Origin: Haemophilus sp. CCUG 60358
GTDB lineage: Bacteria > Pseudomonadota > Gammaproteobacteria > Enterobacterales > Pasteurellaceae
Length of the DNA: 64,000 nucleotides
Assembly (NCBI RefSeq): GCF_001679485.1
Contig: NZ_LZOZ01000001.1
Location: forward strand, 62,001 to 126,000
Reading direction: 5' to 3'
Below the pieces are notes generated by a model. The model worked only from the letters and a program-made list of their open reading frames with translations, did not search any database and was not told where the DNA came from. The position numbers and the translations under genes are program-made. This document shows, piece after piece, positions 50,301 to 58,767 of the stretch (position 1 is the stretch's first letter; every line of letters starts with the position of its first letter).

Positions 50301-51129
50301 TGATTTAGATGAAAATTCAATCATTGATACGCAAATTAAGCGTTTCCATGAATATAAACGCCAACAAATGAATGCACTTTATGTGATTCATAAATACTTA
50401 GAAATTAAAGCAGGTAAATTACCAAAACGTAAAATTACGGTGATTTTTGGCGGAAAAGCTGCACCTGCTTATGTGATTGCACAGGATATTATTCACTTAA
50501 TTCTTTGTTTATCTGAGTTAATCAATAATGATCCTAAAGTGAACAAGTATTTAAACGTACATTTGGTGGAAAACTATAATGTGAGTGTGGCGGAAAAACT
50601 GATTCCAGCAACCGATATTTCAGAACAAATTTCACTTGCCTCTAAAGAAGCTTCTGGTACAGGTAATATGAAATTTATGCTTAATGGCGCGTTAACCTTA
50701 GGCACAATGGATGGGGCTAATGTTGAAATTGCAGAATTAGCAGGAGCTGAAAATATCTATACATTCGGTAAAGATTCAGAAAGCATTATTAAACTTTATG
50801 AAACAGCGGGTTATGTTTCAAAAGAGTATTATGAAAACGACAAAGAGATTAAAAGAGCGGTTGATTTTATTCTGAATCCTGCTGTGGTGAAATTAGGCAA
50901 TAAAACACGTTTAGAACGTCTTTATAACGAATTATTGAATAAAGACTGGTTTATGACGTTAATCGACTTTAATGCTTATGTCGACGCGAAAGAACAAATT
51001 TTAGCCGATTATGAAGATCAAGATAGTTGGAATGAGAAAGTAGTGCACAATATCGCAAAAGCGGGCTTCTTCTCATCAGATCGCACTATCGCTCAATATA
51101 ATGCAGACATTTGGCATTGTGAGGACTAA
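47356..51129 (+). CDS. MalQ-MalP fusion: 4-alpha-glucanotransferase + alpha-glucan phosphorylase
   Basis: One 1257-residue reading frame holds two complete enzymes. Residues 1-502 are a bacterial MalQ (GH77, about 500 residues): nucleophile Asp296 (RIDHFKGF), acid/base Glu343 (AEDLG) and Asp397 (THDND). Residues 503-1257 form a full 755-residue GT35 phosphorylase of the Gram-positive type, starting [19 protein letters not shown], with [16 protein letters not shown] and the pyridoxal-phosphate Lys1106 in [11 protein letters not shown]. No linker separates them. At the junction an internal ATG (48862) has AGGA seven bases before it, so the phosphorylase may also be made alone. MalQ makes glucose and longer dextrins from maltose; MalP releases glucose 1-phosphate. 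Heads a three-gene operon. Confidence 0.9.
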   Translation: MLTRSSGVLMHITSLPNAFGIGSFGQSAYDFVDFLVETKQTYWQILPLTTTSYGDSPYQSFSAIAGNTHLIDFDLLTQMGLLKEADYASVNFGDDPTSVDYERIFYARRPILETAVKNFLANQSLQADFKSFEKNNRLWLDDFAEFMAIKEHFGNQALQKWDDKKAVARDPKTLEKYRTLLADQIQYFKVTQYFFFKQWGELKDYANQRGIKIIGDMPIYVAADSVEVWTKPELFQLDKERNPLFVAGVPADQFSATGQLWGNPLYDWEEHKKQGYTWWIHRIEESFKIYDVLRIDHFKGFSDYWQVDGKADIAKYGSWQPGPGYDLFKVVKEQLGDLPIIAEDLGNIDEKARKLLTDCNYLGMKILQFGFEDVSGKSLDSPHYCIPHSIAYTGTHDNDVTNGWYNGLTIQQQQYINDYTHRHNDESICQAMIRQLFATVNNTAIATMQDILDSPASSRMNLPSTIGGNWQWRMQKSDLTQDKKDFLAKMTTLYQRANQEIPMIKFSTFVKNKTNKSLEQLSDKETYIQLLNYVKTLSADKPKNTGKRKVYYISAEFLIGKLLSNNLINLGVYQDIKTELASAGKSLSHIEDIEPEPSLGNGGLGRLASCFIDSMSTLGLNAEGVGLNYHYGLFKQVFKKNEQHAEPNDWIEDSSWLIPTDISYEVPFKKFTLTSKLDRIDILGYKKDTKNYLNLFDIKSVNPKLIKKGIEFDKTAIEENLTLFLYPDDSDKNGELLRIYQQYFMVSNAAQLLIDEAIARGSNLHDLADYAYVQINDTHPSMVIPELIRLLTEKHQIKFAEAVEIVRKMVGYTNHTILAEALEKWPLAYLDEVVPHLVVIIKKLDKLVRAEYKDPAVQIIDKQKRVHMAHMDIHFSNSVNGVAALHTEILKNSELKAFYALYPEKFNNKTNGITFRRWLEFSNQPLAAYIKELIGDEYLHDATKLEKLLAFKDDKKVHQQLAKIKFENKLALKAYLKENKGIDLDENSIIDTQIKRFHEYKRQQMNALYVIHKYLEIKAGKLPKRKITVIFGGKAAPAYVIAQDIIHLILCLSELINNDPKVNKYLNVHLVENYNVSVAEKLIPATDISEQISLASKEASGTGNMKFMLNGALTLGTMDGANVEIAELAGAENIYTFGKDSESIIKLYETAGYVSKEYYENDKEIKRAVDFILNPAVVKLGNKTRLERLYNELLNKDWFMTLIDFNAYVDAKEQILADYEDQDSWNEKVVHNIAKAGFFSSDRTIAQYNADIWHCED

Positions 51130-51138
51130 GGGGAAGCA

Positions 51139-51930
51139 ATGAAACTACTTACCCTGAATGTACACGCTTGGTTAGAAGCTAACCAAGCGGAAAAAATAGA
51201 GATTCTTGCTGAGACTATTGTGGAAAAGGGTTATGACATCATTGCCTTACAAGAGGTTAATCAATTGATGTCGTCTCCTGCTATTTCACCAACGTTAAAG
51301 CAAGATAACTATGGTGTCATTCTGTTAAATAAAATCAATCAACGCGTTGCACAGAAATACTCGCTTTTTTGGAGCAATTCGCATATTGGTTACGATAAAT
51401 ATGATGAGGGCATTGCGTTTTTAACGCGCTTGCCCGTTTATGATGTTGATGCGTTTTATTGTAGCCAACATCAACGTCTTGACTCGATTCTCTCGCGTAA
51501 AATCATTGGCTTGACGGTAGAATATCAAGGTCAATTAATTGAATGTTATTCTTGCCATATCAATTTGCCAAATTGTGATGGAGAAAATCAACTTGATAAT
51601 GTTCGTTATATTGTAGAGCGAAGTCAAAGTGCGAATCTTAAAATCCTGATGGGTGATTTCAATACTGATGCAATAAGCGATCAGCAAGCTTACCAGCAGA
51701 TTAAATCCTTAGGCTTATTCGATACATTTGAAATGGCAGAGCAGAAGGATAGCGGTATCACTGTGGAGAAAGCGATTGACGGTTGGAAAGGCCATAGTGA
51801 AGAAAAGCGATTAGATTATATTTTTTTAAACCAAGCAAAAAGGGTTTTATCCAGTCAGGTTATTTTTAATGGTAAAAATAAACCGATTGTTTCCGACCAT
51901 TTTGGCGTAGAAGTAGCTCTCATCTTGTAG
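51139..51930 (+). CDS. EEP-fold phosphatase, predicted maltose 6'-phosphate phosphatase (MapP-like)
   Basis: A 263-residue protein of the endonuclease/exonuclease/phosphatase superfamily: Asn7 (TLNVHAW), Glu39 (LQEVN), the Asp/Asn pair in MGDFNTD and the final SDHFGVEV. It has no DNA-binding extension or signal peptide. Its place between a MalQ-MalP enzyme and a sugar PTS permease fits the maltose 6'-phosphate phosphatase (MapP) described in enterococci and lactobacilli, which bridges PTS import and phosphorylase metabolism of maltose. The fold is clear; the substrate is inferred from context. Starts 9 bases after the fusion gene. Confidence 0.68.
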   Translation: MKLLTLNVHAWLEANQAEKIEILAETIVEKGYDIIALQEVNQLMSSPAISPTLKQDNYGVILLNKINQRVAQKYSLFWSNSHIGYDKYDEGIAFLTRLPVYDVDAFYCSQHQRLDSILSRKIIGLTVEYQGQLIECYSCHINLPNCDGENQLDNVRYIVERSQSANLKILMGDFNTDAISDQQAYQQIKSLGLFDTFEMAEQKDSGITVEKAIDGWKGHSEEKRLDYIFLNQAKRVLSSQVIFNGKNKPIVSDHFGVEVALIL

Positions 51931-51940
51931 GAGAATCAAT

Positions 51941-53605
51941 ATGAAAAAAATGCTCAGTTTTGAATTTTGGCAAAAATTCGGTAAGTGCCTAATGGTTGTG
52001 ATTGCCGTGATGCCAGCCGCGGGTTTAATGGTGAGTATTGGTAACTCACTGCCTTTGATTAGCGATGCGGAATGGCTAGCGCTTGTCGGAAACATTATCG
52101 CCCAAATTGGTTGGGGGATTATTGGTAACCTTCATTTATTATTTGCTTTAGCAATTGGTGGTAGCTGGGCAAATGAGCGTGCGGGTGGGGCATTTGCAGC
52201 AGGCCTGGCTTTCATTTTAATTAACTTAATTACCGGTAACTTTTTCGGTGTGAAACTTGAAATGCTAGCGGATCCAAATGCACATGTAAGTACAGTATTG
52301 GCCGGTGAAATTCCTGTGGCGAATTACTTTGTGAATGTGCTTGGACAACCTGCGTTAAATATGGGTGTATTCGTTGGTATTATCGCCGGTTTTGTGGGGG
52401 CAACAACTTTTAACCGTTATTACAATTTCCGTAAATTACCTGAAGTACTGACGTTCTTTAATGGTAAACGCTTCGTTCCTTTCGTTGTTATTTATCGTTC
52501 TGTATTAGTGGCGATCTTCCTATCATTATTCTGGCCTTTAGTTCAGACAGGAATTAATCATTTCGGTCAATGGATTGCTAACTCACAAAACTCAGCGCCA
52601 ATTTTAGCACCATTTATTTACGGTACCTTAGAGCGTCTATTGCTTCCATTTGGTTTACACCACATGTTGACCATCCCAATGAACTACACTTCATTAGGCG
52701 GTACTTATGAGTTCTTAACCGGTGCACAACAAGGTAAACAAGTATTTGGTCAAGATCCACTTTGGCTTGCCTGGGTGACTGACTTAATCAACCTTAAAGA
52801 TGCAGGTAATTTAACGCAATATAACGAACTTCTTTCAACTGTGACACCTGCTCGCTTTAAAGTAGGACAAATGATTGGTTCAACCGGTATCTTAATGGGC
52901 TTGACTCTCGCAATGTATATCAATGTGGATGAAGACAAGAAAAAACTCTATAAAGGTATTTTCCTTTCTTCTGCACTTGCGGTGTTCTTAACTGGTGTGA
53001 CTGAACCAATCGAATACATGTTTATGTTTGTCGCTTTACCGCTTTATATTGTTTATGCGTTAGTACAAGGTTGTGCTTTCGCCATGGCAGATATTGTGGA
53101 CTTACGTGTGCATTCATTCGGTAACATTGAGTTCTTAACACGTACACCAATGGCGATTAAAGCCGGCATTGGTATGGATGTGATCAACTTTATTTGGGTA
53201 TCTATCCTTTTTGCAGTAGCCATGTTCTTTATCGCGAACTTTATGATTAAGAAATTTAACCTTGCGACAGCAGGTCGTAATGGTAACTATGATGCGAAAG
53301 GTTCAGATGAAGCTTCTAGCAATGAGACAAAAGTTGCGGATGCTAGCGCACAAGTTATCCAAATCATCAACTTACTTGGTGGACGTAATAATATTGCAGA
53401 TGTTGATGCTTGTATGACACGTTTACGTATCACCGTACATAATCCTGAGTTAGTGGGTGATGAAGCAAGTTGGAAACAAGCAGGTGCAATGGGCTTTATT
53501 GTGAAAGGCTCTGGTATCCAAGCGATTTATGGACCAAAAGCAGATGTCTTAAAATCCGATATTCAAGATGTGCTTTCATCGGGCGTAGAAATTCCTAAAA
53601 TGTAA
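51941..53605 (+). CDS. PTS glucose/maltose-family permease, IIC-IIB
   Basis: A 554-residue inner-membrane PTS permease. The IIC domain (1 to about 440) has some ten hydrophobic segments, the GxxE-type motif in GVTEPIEYMFMFVALPLY and the conserved PFGLHHMLTIPMNYT. A linker (NYDAKGSDEASSNETK) leads to IIB (about 465-554) with the phospho-acceptor Cys491 in DVDACMTRLRITV. There is no IIA domain, so it presumably takes phosphate from a separate glucose-type IIA (Crr). Glucose/maltose branch (MalX, MalT, PtsG). Maltose as substrate comes from the neighbouring genes. Last gene of the cassette; 10 bases after the phosphatase. Confidence 0.85.
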   Translation: MKKMLSFEFWQKFGKCLMVVIAVMPAAGLMVSIGNSLPLISDAEWLALVGNIIAQIGWGIIGNLHLLFALAIGGSWANERAGGAFAAGLAFILINLITGNFFGVKLEMLADPNAHVSTVLAGEIPVANYFVNVLGQPALNMGVFVGIIAGFVGATTFNRYYNFRKLPEVLTFFNGKRFVPFVVIYRSVLVAIFLSLFWPLVQTGINHFGQWIANSQNSAPILAPFIYGTLERLLLPFGLHHMLTIPMNYTSLGGTYEFLTGAQQGKQVFGQDPLWLAWVTDLINLKDAGNLTQYNELLSTVTPARFKVGQMIGSTGILMGLTLAMYINVDEDKKKLYKGIFLSSALAVFLTGVTEPIEYMFMFVALPLYIVYALVQGCAFAMADIVDLRVHSFGNIEFLTRTPMAIKAGIGMDVINFIWVSILFAVAMFFIANFMIKKFNLATAGRNGNYDAKGSDEASSNETKVADASAQVIQIINLLGGRNNIADVDACMTRLRITVHNPELVGDEASWKQAGAMGFIVKGSGIQAIYGPKADVLKSDIQDVLSSGVEIPKM

Positions 53606-53625
53606 TTCTACCTAAATATCTATTT

Positions 53626-53650
53626 TATCCCCGCCTTCAAGGCGGGGATA
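53626..53650 (+). terminator. GC-rich hairpin after the maltose cassette
   Basis: Palindrome TATCCCCGCCTT/AAGGCGGGGATA with a minimal gap, 20 bases after the PTS stop. Strong stem but no long U-run; probably ends the cassette transcript. Confidence 0.6.
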
Positions 53651-53754
53651 TTATCTCAATAACTCATTTCTATATTGCTCATCTTCAATCTACCCTAAAA
53701 ATCTTTTTATTTGATACTATCAACGTAGAAAAAATTTCCACAATTTTAGCGCTA

Positions 53755-53792
53755 TAAAAAAATACCGTCCGTTATGTAACGAGCGGTATTTC
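53755..53792 (-). terminator. Rho-independent terminator after rnb
   Basis: AAATACCG and CGGTATTT enclose an inner CGTTA/TAACG pair with small bulges. On the minus strand a U-run follows, 25-60 bases after the rnb stop. Confidence 0.75.
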
Positions 53793-53815
53793 TAGTGTTA
53801 GAAGGGAAGTGGTTA

Positions 53816-55795
53816 TTAAATGATTGATTGGCCGATAATACTACGAGTTTCTTCTCGAACTTCGGTGAGTTTCACTTTCACCAAATCACCGATTTTGTAA
53901 CGGCGTTCTCCTTGAATATACATCGCTAATTCATCAGCATTCACTTGCATTTCATCTTTATTTGGATGCAACGTGGAAGCTGGTACGAACATGGATGCAC
54001 CATTTTCTAATAATTGAACACGTAAACCGCCACGCATCACATCTTGCACTTCTGCATCAAATTCAGCATTTTCAGCGACTTTGTCAGCAAGATAGCGACA
54101 ATATAACCAGTCTGCGATATCACGTTCAACCAAGCGATTTTGACGACGGGCTTCTTGTAAGCGTGCAAGCACTTCATCTTGTGGCTTTTCACAAGCTTGC
54201 TGTGTGAGCACAGCTTTGATTAAACGATGGTTTACCATATCGGAATATTTACGGATAGGCGATGTCCAGGTCGCATAACCTTCTAATCCAAGCCCAAAAT
54301 GTGGAGCAAGTTCGGATTTAAACTCCGCAAAGGTTAAATAACGACGTAAACGGAATTCTAAATAGTCACCTTCAATCGGTTCAATATCATGACGCATTTG
54401 GCAATAACCTTTTAAGGTTGCCAAATTTTCTACCGAATAACGTTCAGCAAGTTCAGCTTGATTTTCTTCATTGGCTAAATTTGCCATTAAGAAATTATGT
54501 GCATTTTCTAAGAATTTTTTATCAAAACCAGTGTGTGTATTGAAAATACCGGTTTTAGCATGCTCCGCTAAGAATTGGGCGGCACAAATGTTGGCAATGA
54601 TCATGGATTCTTCCACGATTTGATTTGCAATACGGCGATATTCCGCTTTAATTTCTTTCACTTTGCCATTTTCAGCGAGAATAAAAGAGTAGTCTGGTTT
54701 CTCTTTAAATAACAAGGAATGGGTTTTACGCCATTGAATACGTGCTTGAGTAAATTGATGTAACCAATCAATTTGCTGGGCAATTTCAGGTGTTTCCGGT
54801 TGCCATGCATCCGGTACTTGTTCTAAATAATCTGAAATCTTGTTATAGGCTAATTTTGCTTTAGATTGTACATAAGCGGACACAAAACGTGGTTTCGCCG
54901 TGATATTACCCGCAAGATCTGTTTCAATGTAACACACTAATGCAGGACGAGTTTCATTTGCCATTAATGAGCATAATCCATCAGACAATTCACGAGGCAA
55001 CATAGAAATGTTGAAGCCAGGCAAATAATTGGTGAAACAACGCTGTTTAGCGTCTTTTTCAATTTGTGAATCTAATGCAATGTAAGCTGTTGGATCAGCA
55101 ATGGCAACGACTAATCGCCAGCCGCTTTGTGTACCATTTTGCTCGATAGGTTCGATATAAAGGGCATCATCCATATCCTGAGTGCTTTCAGAGTCAATGG
55201 TGACAAAATGAAGTGCGGTCAGATCTTCACGTGTTTGTTGATCTAACATCTCATAACTTTCTGCACCTTGCACAGGATGACGAGATTGTTCATGACGTGC
55301 CAGCGTGACCCACCAAGGGGCTAATTCATCGTCAGCACGGCAGATAAATTGATTGATAGTAGCATAGAAAAAGCGATCATCACGTAATGGGTGCGTTTTC
55401 AAATTTGCGACGACCCAGTCGCCTTCTTGTAATTCTTCTTTGACGGATTTAGCTTGTTGCGCACCAATGGGTTGGTTGATACTTGGATGATCAACCAAAA
55501 CTTGCAATTTCTTGTCTTTATTGAACCGCACTTTGGCAATAAAGCGCGTGAGCATTGGCTCAATTAATTCTTCAGGTTCAGCTTGCTCTTTATCGCCTTG
55601 CTTTTCAATGGTGGCTTTGATTTTGTCACCATGCATCACTTTTTTCATTGCAGGAGGGGCAATAAAGTAGCTTTTTTTATCGCACTCTAAAAAACCATAA
55701 GCTTTATCAGTACTTTTTACCACGCCTTCAACGTGTTCTTTGCTATCGTGGATTTGTTGCTTAAGTTGTGCGAGTAGTGGATTATCTTGGAACAT
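53816..55795 (-). CDS. rnb: Exoribonuclease II
   Basis: Processive 3'-5' exoribonuclease degrading single-stranded RNA. The 659-residue product (E. coli 644) has N-terminal cold-shock domains, the RNB catalytic core with the metal-binding aspartates in TIDSESTQDMDDALYIE, the SMLPRELSDGLCSL and FGLGLEGYATWTSPIRKYSDMVNHRLI motifs, and a C-terminal S1 domain (DLVKVKLTEVREETRSI). It is the first Haemophilus-typical gene past the cassette; uptake cores reappear inside it at 55211. Confidence 0.96.
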   Translation of the reverse strand: MFQDNPLLAQLKQQIHDSKEHVEGVVKSTDKAYGFLECDKKSYFIAPPAMKKVMHGDKIKATIEKQGDKEQAEPEELIEPMLTRFIAKVRFNKDKKLQVLVDHPSINQPIGAQQAKSVKEELQEGDWVVANLKTHPLRDDRFFYATINQFICRADDELAPWWVTLARHEQSRHPVQGAESYEMLDQQTREDLTALHFVTIDSESTQDMDDALYIEPIEQNGTQSGWRLVVAIADPTAYIALDSQIEKDAKQRCFTNYLPGFNISMLPRELSDGLCSLMANETRPALVCYIETDLAGNITAKPRFVSAYVQSKAKLAYNKISDYLEQVPDAWQPETPEIAQQIDWLHQFTQARIQWRKTHSLLFKEKPDYSFILAENGKVKEIKAEYRRIANQIVEESMIIANICAAQFLAEHAKTGIFNTHTGFDKKFLENAHNFLMANLANEENQAELAERYSVENLATLKGYCQMRHDIEPIEGDYLEFRLRRYLTFAEFKSELAPHFGLGLEGYATWTSPIRKYSDMVNHRLIKAVLTQQACEKPQDEVLARLQEARRQNRLVERDIADWLYCRYLADKVAENAEFDAEVQDVMRGGLRVQLLENGASMFVPASTLHPNKDEMQVNADELAMYIQGERRYKIGDLVKVKLTEVREETRSIIGQSII

Positions 55796-55861
55796 AGTTA
55801 TATTTAAAAAAAGAGAAAAGGCAGACTGAAAAGCCTGCCTAAAAATAGATTGTACGAAAAA

Positions 55862-56650
55862 TTATTCTTCGCCTAATTCGCCCATTGCAGTGATGCGGAA
55901 ACCTGCATCTACGTGAACGATTTCACCGGTAATACCAGATGCTAAATCTGAGCATAAGAATGCTGCTGAGTTACCCACATCTTCGATAGTAACAGTGCGG
56001 CGTAATGCTGCTGTTTTCTCGAATGTAGCAAGCATTTTCTTGAGGTTTTTAATACCTGATGCCGCTAAAGTACGGATTGGACCTGCAGAAATTGCATTCA
56101 CACGAATACCTTCTTTACCTAAGTCAGCTGCCATTACGCGAGTTGCTGCTTCAAGAGATGCTTTCGCTAAACACATCACGTTGTAGTTAGGAATTGCGCG
56201 CTCTGCACCTAAGTAAGAAAGGGTTAATAATGCTGCATTTGGATTTAAGTAAGGACGTGCCGCTTGTGCCATAGCAACGAAGCTGAATGCACTGATGTCG
56301 TGAGCGATACGGTAGCCTTCACGAGTTGCTGCGTTTACGTAGTCACCATCTAATTGATCGCCTGGTGCGAATGCAATAGCGTGTACGAAACCATCAAATT
56401 TTTCCCAACGTTTGCTTAATTCTGCAAAGCAATTTTGGATGCTTTCATCGGTCGCTACGTCTAAAGGAAGGACGATGTCAGAACCAAATTCTTTTGCAAA
56501 TTCTTCTACGCGCGGTTGTAATTTATCGTTTAAATAAGTGAAAGCAAGTTCAGCGCCTTGTTCTTTCATTGCTTTTGCAATCCCGTAAGCAATAGAACGG
56601 TTGCTTGCAAGACCTGTTACTAAAATACGTTTACCAGTTAAGAAACCCAT
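55862..56650 (-). CDS. fabI: Enoyl-[acyl-carrier-protein] reductase (NADH)
   Basis: Last reduction of each fatty-acid elongation cycle. The 262-residue SDR-type product has [22 protein letters not shown] at the N-terminus, and the FabI Tyr-x6-Tyr...Lys arrangement in [26 protein letters not shown] Cys (VMCLAK) stands where E. coli FabI has Gly. Start chosen at MGFLTGKR with AGGAAAAAAT upstream and a good promoter (56687-56715); the longer frame from 56719 reads through that promoter. Confidence 0.96.
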   Translation of the reverse strand: MGFLTGKRILVTGLASNRSIAYGIAKAMKEQGAELAFTYLNDKLQPRVEEFAKEFGSDIVLPLDVATDESIQNCFAELSKRWEKFDGFVHAIAFAPGDQLDGDYVNAATREGYRIAHDISAFSFVAMAQAARPYLNPNAALLTLSYLGAERAIPNYNVMCLAKASLEAATRVMAADLGKEGIRVNAISAGPIRTLAASGIKNLKKMLATFEKTAALRRTVTIEDVGNSAAFLCSDLASGITGEIVHVDAGFRITAMGELGEE

Positions 56651-56686
56651 ATTTTTTCCTATGTTTGAGTTAAAAAAATCGACGAG

Positions 56687-56715
56687 ATTATACTTGTTTT
56701 GTGTGCTTTCGGCAA
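56687..56715 (-). promoter_or_regulatory. fabI promoter
   Basis: On the minus strand TTGCCG (56710-56715), 17-base spacer, TATAAT (56687-56692), about 35 bases before the fabI ATG. It supports the shorter fabI start and transcription independent of ybgI. Confidence 0.75.
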
Positions 56716-56735
56716 TCAATCACACTTTGTACCAG

Positions 56736-57491
56736 TTAGGCGGGATTATCAATATCTTTAAATTCTACATCTAAGCCATATTCAGCTGCTAACCATTCAC
56801 CTAATGCTTTAATGCCGTAGCGTTCTGTTGCATGGTGACCAGCCGCAAAGAAATGAATACCTTGCTCACGAGCTGAGTGAATTGTTTGCTCCGAAACTTC
56901 GCCCGTAATAAAGGCATCACAACCTTGTGCTGCCGCTAAATCAATATAGCCTTGTCCGCCACCGGTACAAATGCCTACTTTACGGATTAAGTGCGGTCCG
57001 TTTTCCGTGCAAATTAACGGTTTACGATGAAGCACTTGTTCAATACGTTGCGCAAATTCTTCAGAAGTAACGGGATCTTTTAACGTTCCCCAAACAGGAA
57101 TGCTGGTTGAGCTATTTTCTAAAGGTTGAAGATCGCCAATCCCTAATAACTGAGCAAGTTTTGCGTTGTTGCCTAATTCTGGATGAACATCCAAAGGCAA
57201 GTGGTAGCCGTATAAATTAATGTCATTCACAAGCAAGGTTTTGATACGTTTTCCTTTCATGCCGCGAATACAAGGATTTTCACTTTTCCAAAAATAGCCA
57301 TGGTGGACAAGTACCGCATCAGCTTGTTGTGCAACGGCATAATCAATTAGTGCTTGGCTTGCGGTGACACCCGTGATGATCTTTTTGATCTCCGTTTTGC
57401 CTTCTACTTGCAAACCGTTAGGTGCATAATCGTTAATTCTGTCTGTGCTAAGTTTTTCGTTTAGTAAACGTTCAAGTTCTAGATTGTTCAT
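56736..57491 (-). CDS. ybgI: NIF3-like dinuclear-metal protein YbgI
   Basis: A 251-residue member of the NIF3/YbgI family, which forms hexameric rings with a two-metal centre. Conserved features: INDYAPNGLQVEG near 19-31, AVLVHHGYFWKSE with the metal-binding His pair, YHLPLDVHPELGNNAKLA, GGGQGYIDLAA and GHHATERYGIKALG with further His/Glu ligands. Biochemical role unsettled (GTP cyclohydrolase-like or cell-wall links have been proposed). No clear promoter or ribosome site lies just before its ATG; see the adjoining RNA candidate. Confidence 0.9.
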   Translation of the reverse strand: MNNLELERLLNEKLSTDRINDYAPNGLQVEGKTEIKKIITGVTASQALIDYAVAQQADAVLVHHGYFWKSENPCIRGMKGKRIKTLLVNDINLYGYHLPLDVHPELGNNAKLAQLLGIGDLQPLENSSTSIPVWGTLKDPVTSEEFAQRIEQVLHRKPLICTENGPHLIRKVGICTGGGQGYIDLAAAQGCDAFITGEVSEQTIHSAREQGIHFFAAGHHATERYGIKALGEWLAAEYGLDVEFKDIDNPA

Positions 57492-57535
57492 GATTTCTAA
57501 AAAAAAAGAAAAAGGTGAGATATGGTAAGAGATTT

Positions 57536-57656
57536 CAAAAAAAATGGCTAGTGCAAAAGGAGTGGGGGGAATGCACTAGCCAGTAGAGTGTCTGTCATAA
57601 CACAAGTTTACTATCTAAAACGAGATTCATTATATATTTAATTATATAAAGATCAA
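57536..57656 (-). ncRNA. Candidate small RNA (or ybgI leader attenuator)
   Basis: On the minus strand TTGATC (57651-57656), 16-base spacer and TATAAT (57629-57634) form a good promoter, directly after the lpxL terminator. About 85 bases downstream is a textbook terminator: perfect 11-bp stem TGGCTAGTGCA/TGCACTAGCCA (57572-57582 and 57545-57555), 16-base loop, then eight U. The transcript would run from about 57622 to 57537. The loop is C-rich with ACTCC, complementary to a Shine-Dalgarno sequence, as in some antisense regulators. No reading frame is evident. Since ybgI starts 45 bases further on, the hairpin could instead be an attenuator in its leader. Confidence 0.55.
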
Positions 57657-57657
57657 G

Positions 57658-57687
57658 AAAAAAATAAGGAAAATTTTCCTTATTTTT
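57658..57687. terminator. Terminator after lpxL
   Basis: A 28-bp perfect palindrome (AAAAATAAGGAAAA/TTTTCCTTATTTTT), flanked by further A and T, 48 bases after the lpxL stop. On the minus strand a U-run follows. Confidence 0.75.
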
Positions 57688-57734
57688 CGATATGTCGTTT
57701 TAGCATTCAAAAACAGATGAAAAATCAACCGCGC

Positions 57735-58670
57735 TTATGAGTATAAACTTGGCTCATCTTCAGTTGGACGGGTTTTAAATCGACGATGTAGCCACATGTA
57801 TTGTTCAACACCTTTTAAGATTTCTTTTTCCACGACTTTATTCATTCTTGCAGCAATTGCAGTTTCATCTGAAAGATCAGAAAAATCCACAGGTGGAGAA
57901 ATACTGACCGTATAGCCTGAACCATCTTTATTACGTAATGGGGCAAAAGGTACGACTTTGCAATTTGGCGCGGATTTAAGTAGATAATAACTGCCCGTCG
58001 TGGTTGCTGCTTCTTGTACAGCAAAGAAAGGTACAAATACGGCATTTTTTCTGCCGTAATCATGATCAGGGGCATACCAAATGGTTTCACCTTTGCGTAA
58101 AGCTTTGAACATTCCACGTAGATCTTTTCGGTTCAGCATATCTTTATTTGAACGTAAGCGACCTTTAATTTGTAACCAGTCCAGTACAGGATTGTCATTT
58201 GGACGATAAACACCTATTCCAGGATGATGTAAGCCCACAATACGCGCGCCTAACTCAAGAGTGAGGAAATGAACACCCACAAAAATAATGCCGTCTTGAG
58301 CATTTTCTTTTAAATAATTTAAGCCTTCAACCTTTGACCATTTTTTAATGCGCGCATCAGACCAAAACCACGCCATGCCGGTTTCAATAATCGCCATACC
58401 AACAGCACGCAAGTTTTCTTGCAAAATGGCTTCACGTTCTTGCTCGGGCATTTCTGGGAAGCAGAGCTCAAGATTTCGGCGAGCAATCGCGGCACGACGT
58501 TTTCCCACTTTTAATTTTGAGAAAAGCCAGCCTAAGCCATTGCCGATATGACGTAGAATTGGATAGGGAAGTAACAAAAGGCTTCGCCAAATCGCCACAC
58601 CAAGCCAAAATCCCCAGTATTTAGGGGCTAGAAAGTGCGGTTGAAATTGAGGGAGTTTTTCGTTTTTCAT
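57735..58670 (-). CDS. lpxL: Lipid A late acyltransferase, LpxL (HtrB) type
   Basis: Adds the first secondary acyl chain to Kdo2-lipid IVA at the inner membrane. The 311-residue product has one N-terminal hydrophobic segment, the catalytic His-x4-Glu motif in GVHFLTLELGARI (as in LpxL), YRPNDNPVLDWLQIKGRLRSNKDML and YAPDHDYGRKNAVFVPFF. In H. influenzae this gene (htrB) also neighbours rfaE. It is divergent from hldE with about 100 bases between. Confidence 0.94.
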   Translation of the reverse strand: MKNEKLPQFQPHFLAPKYWGFWLGVAIWRSLLLLPYPILRHIGNGLGWLFSKLKVGKRRAAIARRNLELCFPEMPEQEREAILQENLRAVGMAIIETGMAWFWSDARIKKWSKVEGLNYLKENAQDGIIFVGVHFLTLELGARIVGLHHPGIGVYRPNDNPVLDWLQIKGRLRSNKDMLNRKDLRGMFKALRKGETIWYAPDHDYGRKNAVFVPFFAVQEAATTTGSYYLLKSAPNCKVVPFAPLRNKDGSGYTVSISPPVDFSDLSDETAIAARMNKVVEKEILKGVEQYMWLHRRFKTRPTEDEPSLYS

Positions 58671-58767
58671 AATTCTTTTCTGGTTAGTTCGGCGTGTAGT
58701 TTATCGCAAATTTGAGTTGTGGTAAAATTGCGCTAAATTTTTATTATTCCAACAGAGAGATTTCAAA

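Noticed and set aside
57545..57582. A plus-strand mini-frame starting ATGGCTAGTGCA in the hairpin
   Set aside because: It is only eleven codons long without a ribosome site; the U-run and promoter favour the minus strand.
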